Assembly (NCBI GenBank): GCA_002329545.1
Contig: DCTJ01000031.1
Location: forward strand, 4,680 to 9,824
Length of the DNA: 5,145 bases
DNA from: Candidatus Omnitrophica bacterium UBA1443
GTDB taxonomy: Bacteria > Omnitrophota > Omnitrophia > Omnitrophales > Aquincolibacteriaceae
Reading direction: 5' to 3'
Of the stretch, positions 1 to 4,643 are shown one piece after another. Below the pieces are notes generated by a model. It did not search any database. It saw nothing but the letters and a program-made list of their open reading frames with translations, and had not been told where the DNA came from. Every line of letters starts with the position of its first letter. Position 1 is the stretch's first letter. The position numbers were made by a program, and so were the translations under genes.

Positions 1-1148
1 AGAAACGTGAACAGCTCCAGGCTTTTATAGATCGCTTCCGCGCGAAAGCTTCCACGGCTTCCCGAGCTCAGTCGAAAATGAAACAGCTGTCTAAGCTTAA
101 GACGATTGAGATCGCGCATCCCATGAGCCATGTCAAAATTCCCATCCCGCCCGTTGAATCGAAGGCCGGCATTGCCTTTTCGTGTGAAGGCCTGACGATC
201 GGATATCCGGGAAAAGATGTCGCGAGCGGTATCGAGTTTGAAATTGATCGTGGGTGCCGTGTCGCGGTGCTTGGGGATAACGGGGAAGGCAAGACGACTC
301 TGCTCAGGACCATGTCAGGGGATCTTGCCCCCAAACGCGGAAGTTTTCGGTGGGGAACGGGTCTTAAGATCGCGTTTTACGCGCAGCATGTTTTTTCTGC
401 CCTGGATCCGGAAGACGATATTTATACCCACCTTCTGCGCGAAAGCGCCGAGGAAGTGACCAGCCAGGACATTCTGAATATGGCGGGTTGTTTTCTTTTT
501 AAAGGGGATGATGTCAAGAAAAAGGTAAAAGTGTTGAGTGGGGGTGAACGGGCAAGGCTTGTGCTGGCGGGATTGCTTCTTTCCAAAAGCCACGTCATTC
601 TTCTTGATGAGCCGACCAACCATCTTGATTTTGAAACGGTCGAGGCGCTTGCCCAGGCCCTGAGGAAGTTCAACGGGACGGTTGTCTTCATCAGCCACGA
701 TCGCACGTTTGTGAATATCGTTGCGAACAAGATTCTTGAGGTAAAACGGGGGCGGGTATTGCGTTATCCCGGAAGTTACGAAGATTACGTCTATTTTCGA
801 GAACAGGTCGCGCGGGGAGAACGTGAGGAACCCGCCGAGGAAATAGCGGAAGTTTTGCCGGTTTCAAAGCATCCGTCCGCGTTCTCAAAGGATTTGATGG
901 CCGGCCCCCCTCCGAAAAAGAAGACAAACGAAGACGTCAAAAAACTTAAGAAGGCCATGGCAAAAGCGGAAGGGCGCATGAAACACTTTACCGAAGAACG
1001 TGACAAGTTGCTCAAAGAAATGGCGGATAATCCGCTTCATTTTTCAAAGGAGCGAAATCTTCGCCTCAAAGAGACCCAGATTGGGATCGAAAAAGCTGAA
1101 GACGAATGGTATTCACTGCAGTCCAAATTGGATAAATTGAAACTATGA
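1..1148 (+). CDS. ABC-F family ATPase (ribosome-associated), 5'-truncated by window edge
   Basis: This is the C-terminal part of an ABC-F protein, a soluble twin-ABC ATPase family that acts at the ribosomal E site rather than in transport. The frame is open from base 3; the 25 codons before the ATG at 78 (AFIDRFRAKAS and following) match the end of the ABC-F interdomain linker, so 78 is internal and the first ABC domain lies upstream. Numbering from that Met, the second ABC domain has Walker A GDNGEGKTT (66-74), Q-loop Q103, signature LSGGE (153-157), Walker B ILLDEPTNHLD (174-184, catalytic E178) and H-loop H207. These key residues are intact. Residues about 280-356 are Lys/Glu-rich and look like a C-terminal coiled coil, as in Uup- or YheS-type members. 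The YPGSYEDYV motif (230-238) also suits YheS-like proteins. Subfamily cannot be fixed without the N-terminal half. The stop overlaps the start of the Rho gene (ATGA). Confidence 0.95.
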   Translation, partial: KREQLQAFIDRFRAKASTASRAQSKMKQLSKLKTIEIAHPMSHVKIPIPPVESKAGIAFSCEGLTIGYPGKDVASGIEFEIDRGCRVAVLGDNGEGKTTLLRTMSGDLAPKRGSFRWGTGLKIAFYAQHVFSALDPEDDIYTHLLRESAEEVTSQDILNMAGCFLFKGDDVKKKVKVLSGGERARLVLAGLLLSKSHVILLDEPTNHLDFETVEALAQALRKFNGTVVFISHDRTFVNIVANKILEVKRGRVLRYPGSYEDYVYFREQVARGEREEPAEEIAEVLPVSKHPSAFSKDLMAGPPPKKKTNEDVKKLKKAMAKAEGRMKHFTEERDKLLKEMADNPLHFSKERNLRLKETQIGIEKAEDEWYSLQSKLDKLKL

Positions 1149-1270
1149 GACATTTTAATCACCGCAAAAATTCACGGTCAGATCGTGGCTCCGGTTACGG
1201 CTCAAGGAGGTCTGGTTTTTCCCGGCGATATGGACGTTCCGGGGGAGTAGACGCGGGAACGCGTGGGGGA
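1145..1270 (+). other. Arg/Gly/Ser-rich low-complexity segment encoding the Rho N-terminus
   Basis: Codons 1-42 of the Rho gene encode about ten Arg, ten Gly and seven Ser with scattered Tyr and Phe (for example RGSGYGSRRSGFSRRYGRSG). Composition resembles RG/RGG RNA-binding tails. It occupies the place where the OB-fold would normally be. It is part of the same open frame as the ATPase core, so it is a domain of that protein and not a separate gene. Confidence 0.8.
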
Positions 1271-2170
1271 AATTTTCTGAACCGGGAGGATGAGGTAGCG
1301 AGACAATTCAGGGCGAGCGTCGCGATTGATCCTTCTCCCCGGATTCGGTTGGAGGATGGATCCCAGGAAATGACTATGCGGGTGATGGATCTTGTTTCGC
1401 CGATCGGGATGGGTCAGCGGGGGCTGATTGTGGCTCCCCCCGGATCAGGAAAGACCACTTTTTTGAAGCATCTCTGCCAGTCTGTGTCCCAAAGTCATCC
1501 TGAAATAAAAATCTATTGTTTACTGATCGACGAACGCCCCGAAGAAGTGACCGATTTCAGAAGGAGTGTCAAGGCTGAGGTGAGGTGGTCATCCTCTGAC
1601 GAATCCTATGATCATCACATTTCAACGGCAGACACCCTGATGAAACAGGTCTATCGCGAAGTTTTGGAAGGCGCGAATGTAATGGTGCTCGTTGACTCCC
1701 TTACAAGGCTGGCGCGGGTGCATAACGCGGAACGGCTTTCAAGCGGGCGGACTCTTTCGGGTGGCGTGGATTCGCGCGCGCTTGAGATCCCTCGCCAGAT
1801 TTTTGGTTCGGCTCGAAAAATTGAACATGGCGGATCACTCACGATTCTTGCAACGATCCTTGTGGATACCGGAAGCCGCATGGACCAATATATTTTTGAA
1901 GAGTTCAAGGGTACCGGCAATATGGAGATCTATCTTTCCCGTGAGATTTCAAACCAGAGGATTTACCCGGCGGTAGATCTTTCGAAGAGCGGGACGCGAA
2001 AAGAGGAACTTCTTTTGGGACCGGAAGAACTTGAACCGGTCCGAAGAATGCGTGGCGCGTTGGCGGGGTTGAAGCCGGTGGAAGCCATCCAGGCTTTAAT
2101 CACGCAACTGCGTAAATTTCCTACGAACAAAGAATTTCTTGCGGCGGTCAGCAAGGAACTGAAAGCCTGA
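1145..2170 (+). CDS. Short Rho-type transcription termination factor lacking the OB-fold, with Arg/Gly-rich N-terminus
   Basis: Rho is a hexameric RNA-dependent ATPase that pulls transcripts from RNA polymerase. This 341-residue protein has the whole motor core: SPIGMGQRGLIVAPP leading into Walker A APPGSGKT (97-104), catalytic LIDERPEEV (127-135, E130 and R131), Walker B with D184-S185, a Q-loop region (about 199-208), an R-loop region DTGSRMD (241-247), FKGTGNME (254-261), and the arginine finger R285 in SGTRKEELL. E. coli Rho is 419 residues; its N-terminal helical domain and OB-fold primary RNA site are missing here. Instead residues 1-42 hold about ten Arg and ten Gly and look disordered. 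The core alignment begins near residue 52. There is no clear Shine-Dalgarno; the start overlaps the ABC-F stop by 4 bases, so translational coupling is likely. Because canonical Rho would carry the OB-fold, this may be a paralogue or a lineage-specific form, so no symbol is given. Confidence 0.93.
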   Translation: MRHFNHRKNSRSDRGSGYGSRRSGFSRRYGRSGGVDAGTRGGNFLNREDEVARQFRASVAIDPSPRIRLEDGSQEMTMRVMDLVSPIGMGQRGLIVAPPGSGKTTFLKHLCQSVSQSHPEIKIYCLLIDERPEEVTDFRRSVKAEVRWSSSDESYDHHISTADTLMKQVYREVLEGANVMVLVDSLTRLARVHNAERLSSGRTLSGGVDSRALEIPRQIFGSARKIEHGGSLTILATILVDTGSRMDQYIFEEFKGTGNMEIYLSREISNQRIYPAVDLSKSGTRKEELLLGPEELEPVRRMRGALAGLKPVEAIQALITQLRKFPTNKEFLAAVSKELKA

Positions 2171-2174
2171 TCCC

Positions 2175-2182
2175 GGGTGAGG
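2175..2182 (+). promoter_or_regulatory. Ribosome binding site for the small HTH-like gene
   Basis: The sequence GGGTGAGG ends four bases before the ATG at 2187, in the 16-base gap after the Rho stop. The GGTGA core lies six bases from the ATG. It supports 2187 as the start over the internal ATG at codon 7. Confidence 0.6.
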
Positions 2183-2186
2183 CCCC

Positions 2187-2417
2187 ATGGCAGAAGAGTT
2201 TGGAATGCAACCGCTTGATGCGATCATGATCCGTCTTCATCTTTCCAATCATGATCTTGTCGAGGCATCCAAAGAACAAATCACCCACAAGATGGTTCAA
2301 AAAGGGCGCAAGGGGAGACGTCTGACCCCTCACATAAAAACCAAGATTTTGAACGCGCTTCATGCGGCAATCCCTGAAGGAGAAAGATTTTCTCACCGGG
2401 ATCTTTTCAATTACTGA
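2187..2417 (+). CDS. Small basic protein with a putative helix-turn-helix, function unknown
   Basis: This 76-residue soluble protein has no signal peptide or membrane segment. Residues about 18-62 can be laid on the Cro/C1 (XRE) pattern: LSNHDLVEAS, a recognition-helix-like THKMVQKGRKG, then GRRLTPHIKTKILNALH, which mirrors the usual G-x-x-x-P/T-x-x-x-x-x-x-I-x-x-A-L ending. The middle is strongly basic (KGRKGRR, 39-45), consistent with nucleic-acid binding. It ends with RDLFNY. I have a vague memory of similar small conserved hypothetical proteins but cannot name a family. The gene lies 16 bases after rho and its stop shares a base with the next start (TGATG), so it is almost surely in the same operon. 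Role is inferred only: a small DNA- or RNA-binding regulator is the leading guess. Confidence 0.8.
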   Translation: MAEEFGMQPLDAIMIRLHLSNHDLVEASKEQITHKMVQKGRKGRRLTPHIKTKILNALHAAIPEGERFSHRDLFNY

Positions 2418-3082
2418 TGCCGTCCTTCGCTCCCGCTATTGATACCTTGCAGAAGTTTTTGACAAGCGTTCCCAAAGAATGGCTGGTTCTGATCCTTGGC
2501 GCATGGGCCGCGGGGATTAGCCTGTATCTTTCGGTGGGACTTCTCGGTTTGTGCGGTTATTTTGGCTGGATCTCACTTCCCGGGGAACTGGGCGTTTTTT
2601 CAAATCCGATAATTTTTAGTCTGGCCTTTATTGTTTTTTCCATCGAATTTATCGCGGATAAAGTCCCCTGGGTTGATTCCATCTGGGATTCAGTGCATAC
2701 CGTGATACGACCTCTTGGAGGATTCGGGATTGGCTATCTGGCAGGGGCCGAGCACGGGCTTGTTATCCAGACAGCTTACGCGATGCTTGCCGGCACAGTA
2801 ACACTGAATATGCATATGGCAAAAGCGGCAGGGCGTCTCGCGATCAATGCCTCGCCGGAGCCTTTTTCGAATGTTGCCGCCAGCACGGTCGAACAAGGGA
2901 TCGTTATCGGCATGTTCTGGTTCTTTATCCAGCATCCGGTTATCGCGGTACTAATCATAATCGGCATTCTTTTTTTAGCGGTTATTCTGATCCGGTTTTT
3001 GTGGCGATTTGTAAAGAAACTTTTTGGCGCGGGCGAAACAAAGGATGAGTGTGAGAGAACTTTAAATTGTAAATGCCAGTAG
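2417..3082 (+). CDS. DUF4126 family integral membrane protein
   Basis: This 221-residue protein has no cleavable signal but several hydrophobic segments (about 21-50, 62-80, 97-130, 160-196). The loop IEFIADKVPWVDSIWDSVHT followed by IRPLGG (76-102) and the later HMAKAAGRLAINASPEPFSN (133-152) are the conserved signatures of DUF4126 as I know it, a family of unknown function in bacterial inner membranes. A basic stretch (RFLWRFVKKLFG, 193-204) follows the last membrane segment and implies a cytoplasmic C-terminus. The extreme C-terminus carries three cysteines (C212, C218, C220), which I do not associate with the family. The start overlaps the preceding stop by one base and no good Shine-Dalgarno is present, so translation likely depends on coupling. 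It appears to be the last gene of the left cluster. Confidence 0.87.
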   Translation: MPSFAPAIDTLQKFLTSVPKEWLVLILGAWAAGISLYLSVGLLGLCGYFGWISLPGELGVFSNPIIFSLAFIVFSIEFIADKVPWVDSIWDSVHTVIRPLGGFGIGYLAGAEHGLVIQTAYAMLAGTVTLNMHMAKAAGRLAINASPEPFSNVAASTVEQGIVIGMFWFFIQHPVIAVLIIIGILFLAVILIRFLWRFVKKLFGAGETKDECERTLNCKCQ

Positions 3083-3231
3083 AGTTCTGCCTGAGACTTT
3101 TTAGCTTTTTCTCCGATAGCAAACGCACCGATGTTTGACGGTATTTGAAGTTCGGATCCGTGTAGGTTAACATTTGAAACATGCCAGTTTAATTGCCCGG
3201 ACCAAGTTAAGTAGAAAGTTCGCGTGGCGCG

Positions 3232-3258
3232 GGGTTACTCAATCCCATTGAGGAACTC
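3232..3258 (+). repeat. Interrupted inverted repeat / stem-loop
   Basis: CTCAAT (3238-3243) and ATTGAG (3247-3252) pair perfectly across a CCC loop. After one A/G mismatch, GGGTT (3232-3236) pairs with AACTC (3254-3258) with one G/T wobble. That gives 11 base pairs in 27 bases. No T-tract follows directly on either strand, so it is not a classic intrinsic terminator; it lies about 34 bases upstream of the TATACT hexamer and could be an operator or a 3'-end stabilising hairpin. Confidence 0.5.
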
Positions 3259-3268
3259 ACATAAAAAA

Positions 3269-3297
3269 GACATTTTTGGACAAAATACGTATATACT
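3269..3297 (+). promoter_or_regulatory. Candidate sigma70-type promoter upstream of the coiled-coil/RG protein gene
   Basis: TATACT (3292-3297) is a five-of-six match to the -10 consensus in AT-rich DNA. Seventeen bases upstream the -35 position reads GACATT, a weak match, and AAGACA with a 19-base spacer is an alternative. If used, transcription would start near 3304 and leave a leader of about 134 bases before the ATG at 3438. Confidence 0.4.
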
Positions 3298-3386
3298 GCC
3301 CGCTAAAGTTTGAGGTTTTTGATTTGAGGGATTCGCGATCTTAGTGATTTTGGCCCTTATCAGGGGTCGATGAAATTTTCAAAAAA

Positions 3387-3392
3387 TATAAT
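3387..3392 (+). promoter_or_regulatory. Second -10-like hexamer (TATAAT) near the coiled-coil/RG protein gene
   Basis: This is a perfect -10 hexamer after an A-rich run, but no -35-like hexamer or extended -10 TG is present at proper spacing. Use would give a leader of about 40 bases that includes the Shine-Dalgarno. It may simply be AT-rich sequence. Confidence 0.25.
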
Positions 3393-3426
3393 GTTTGTTT
3401 GAGCGCCTTTTTAACTTTCCACTCTG

Positions 3427-3432
3427 AAGGAG
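3427..3432 (+). promoter_or_regulatory. Strong Shine-Dalgarno (AAGGAG) for the coiled-coil/RG protein
   Basis: AAGGAG lies five bases before the ATG at 3438. It is the best ribosome binding site in the window and decides the start against the in-frame TTG at 3399. Confidence 0.8.
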
Positions 3433-3437
3433 TTATC

Positions 3438-3812
3438 ATGACCAAAGAACACGAAACCGAAAATGAAGACATGGAACTGGAGGAAGAAGCGGATGTTTTA
3501 GGGTTACTGAAAAGAATCCAGCAACAACTGGGTTTTTTGGAAAAAAAGATCGACACGTTACTGGCCAAGTCCTCTGGCTCCTCGACCGAAAGACCGCGTT
3601 TTTCGGAACACCGGAAGCCGTTTCGCCGTTCTTTCAATCATGGCCCGCGCGAGGGCGGTTTTCGCTCGCGTGATCAGGGTGGGGGATTCAATCAGGGGCG
3701 CCGTGATGATCGGGGAAATTCTTTCGAACGTCCGAGAGGAAACTCGGGAAGATCTTTTCATCGACAGGACGGTGGTTTTCGGGGCAAGAAACGATTTGGC
3801 GGTTCCCGTTAG
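3438..3812 (+). CDS. Small coiled-coil protein with RGG-like tail, probable RNA-binding, function unknown
   Basis: The protein has 124 residues in three parts. Residues 1-18 are acidic (EHETENEDMELEEE). Residues 20-44 (VLGLLKRIQQQLGFLEKKID and on) have heptad-like Leu/Ile spacing and should form a coiled coil, so the protein may be oligomeric. Residues 45-124 are low complexity, rich in Arg, Gly, Phe, Asn and Ser (FNHGPREGGFRSRDQGGGFN, RGNSGRSF, GGFRGKKRFGGSR). Such RG/RGG-like tails are known to bind RNA. There is no RRM, cold-shock or DEAD domain and no cysteine, so it is not a truncated zinc-finger protein. Similar coiled-coil-then-RG layouts occur, as I recall, in uncultured phyla beside CxxC-x17-CxxC domains, which are absent here. 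The start is set by AAGGAG. Its own promoter in the preceding gap seems likely. Function is not established. Confidence 0.8.
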   Translation: MTKEHETENEDMELEEEADVLGLLKRIQQQLGFLEKKIDTLLAKSSGSSTERPRFSEHRKPFRRSFNHGPREGGFRSRDQGGGFNQGRRDDRGNSFERPRGNSGRSFHRQDGGFRGKKRFGGSR

Positions 3813-3842
3813 GCGAGTTTTTGTAAGGCCCAGGGATTGTGA

Positions 3843-3865
3843 CAATTCAGAAACGATCTGAGTTG
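3843..3865 (+). terminator. Weak hairpin, possible terminator after the coiled-coil/RG protein gene
   Basis: CAATTCAG (3843-3850) pairs with CTGAGTTG (3858-3865) over eight positions with one T/G wobble and a seven-base loop. A broken T-rich stretch follows (to about 3881). The stem is AT-rich and the T-tract is interrupted, so termination would be inefficient. Confidence 0.3.
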
Positions 3866-3903
3866 ATTGATTACTTCTTTTGCCCCATGCCTTTCACAGG
3901 ATT

Positions 3904-3912
3904 TGCTAATAT
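3904..3912 (+). promoter_or_regulatory. Extended -10 promoter for nth
   Basis: TGCTAATAT gives the TG-n extension plus a -10 hexamer TAATAT (3907-3912), ending eight bases before the ATG at 3921. No good -35 is seen at 17 bases, which extended -10 promoters can tolerate. The predicted transcript start falls near 3919, almost on the start codon. Confidence 0.5.
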
Positions 3913-3920
3913 TTTCTCCC

Positions 3921-4643
3921 ATGAAAGAGACCTTAGAAAAGAAAAAAAGACGGGCATCCAGCATTGTCCGGCGGCTCAGGAAAACGTACCCTGACGTTCG
4001 GTGCGCGCTTCACTTTTCGAACCCCTGGGAGCTTTTGGTGGCGACCATCCTTTCGGCCCAGTGTACCGACAAGCGAGTGAATAAAGTTACCCCGGTTCTG
4101 TTTAAAAAATATCCCAAGATTTCGGATTATGCCGGAGCACGGACGGAGCAACTTGAATCCATCATCCGCTCCACCGGATTTTATAGAAATAAGGCAAAAA
4201 ATATTATAAGAGCCGCCCGGGTAATTTTGGCGAAATTTAAAGGGGAGGTTCCGAGGACGATGGAATCGCTTGTGACGATTCCCGGCGTGGGAAGAAAAAC
4301 GGCAAATGTGGTGCTCGGAAATGCTTTTGGGATCCCGGGAATTTCGGTGGATACGCACATGATCCGGCTGAACCGTTTGCTGGGATTCACCCGCCACACA
4401 GATCCGGTAAAAATCGAATTCGATTTGATGAAGATTGTTCCCCTGAGAGACTGGACACTTTTCTCCAGTCTGGTCATTCGTCATGGACGGACGCGGTGTC
4501 CCGCGCGCCGGCCGGATTGTCCTCATTGTGAGATTGTTCGGCAATGTGCCTCCGCGGGTAAAGATTCAGCCAGGATTTCCGAAACTTATGGGCAGGGAAA
4601 AGCGAGAGACAATTTTAGAAAAGGATCAAGAACGTTAATATGA
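3921..4643 (+). CDS. nth: Endonuclease III (DNA glycosylase / AP lyase)
   Basis: This 240-residue bifunctional glycosylase/AP lyase removes oxidised pyrimidines in base-excision repair in the cytoplasm. The helix-hairpin-helix with the catalytic lysine is IPGVGRKTANVV (120-131, K126), and the catalytic aspartate is D144 in SVDTHMIRL. LSAQCTD (44-50) matches the conserved substrate-pocket region. The [4Fe-4S] ligands are C193, C200, C203 and C209 with the exact C-x6-C-x2-C-x5-C spacing. All key residues are present. E. coli Nth is 211 residues; here 31 residues follow the last cluster cysteine and form a polar, basic tail. The start at 3921 is the first ATG that fits; a TTG at 3867 would add 18 residues unlike the family. 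No Shine-Dalgarno precedes the ATG. The stop overlaps the CHASE2 gene start (ATGA). Confidence 0.96.
   Translation: MKETLEKKKRRASSIVRRLRKTYPDVRCALHFSNPWELLVATILSAQCTDKRVNKVTPVLFKKYPKISDYAGARTEQLESIIRSTGFYRNKAKNIIRAARVILAKFKGEVPRTMESLVTIPGVGRKTANVVLGNAFGIPGISVDTHMIRLNRLLGFTRHTDPVKIEFDLMKIVPLRDWTLFSSLVIRHGRTRCPARRPDCPHCEIVRQCASAGKDSARISETYGQGKARDNFRKGSRTLI

Larger units (their letters stand above)
3083..3437 (+). other. Gene-poor gap between the two blocks, probable regulatory region
   Basis: No convincing protein-coding gene lies in these 355 bases. From left to right there are two T5 tracts (3098-3102, 3106-3110), an 8-base palindrome CGGATCCG (3153-3160), a strong interrupted hairpin (3232-3258), a -10-like TATACT (3292-3297), two TTTGAGG copies 14 bases apart (3309-3315 and 3323-3329), a possible GC-rich hairpin (3350-3370), a ten-codon mini-ORF (3370-3402), a TATAAT hexamer (3387-3392) and the Shine-Dalgarno of the next gene. 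It most likely contains termination of the left cluster and the promoter plus leader of the right block. Confidence 0.6.

Noticed and set aside
78..80. ATG at 78 as the true start of the ABC-F gene
   Set aside because: The frame is open to the window edge and the codons before 78 encode the ABC-F interdomain linker, so this Met is internal.
315..730. Open frames on the - strand across the ABC-F gene
   Set aside because: They are shadows of a conserved coding frame and have no motifs of their own.
1100..1160. Frameshift that would hide a normal Rho N-terminal domain
   Set aside because: The upstream frame is a coherent ABC-F C-terminal coiled coil ending right at the overlap; there is no room for an OB-fold between them.
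3056..3088. Hairpin AGAACTTTA / TAGAGTTCT spanning the DUF4126 stop as an intrinsic terminator
   Set aside because: Nine AT-rich pairs with a 15-base loop, and the first T-run starts nine bases after the stem. It is too weak and badly spaced to call.
3153..3160. Palindrome CGGATCCG as an operator
   Set aside because: An eight-base palindrome alone is not unusual and no longer dyad surrounds it.
3399..3437. TTG start extending the coiled-coil/RG protein by 13 residues
   Set aside because: The ATG at 3438 has AAGGAG five bases upstream; the extension lacks a ribosome site and is unlike the rest of the protein.
3867..3920. TTG start extending Nth by 18 residues
   Set aside because: The added residues do not resemble Nth N-termini, and the extended -10 element lies inside the extension.
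3933..4544. 203-codon open frame on the - strand opposite nth
   Set aside because: It lies wholly inside nth, whose catalytic and iron-sulfur motifs are all intact. The antisense product has no recognisable motif and no ribosome site was seen.
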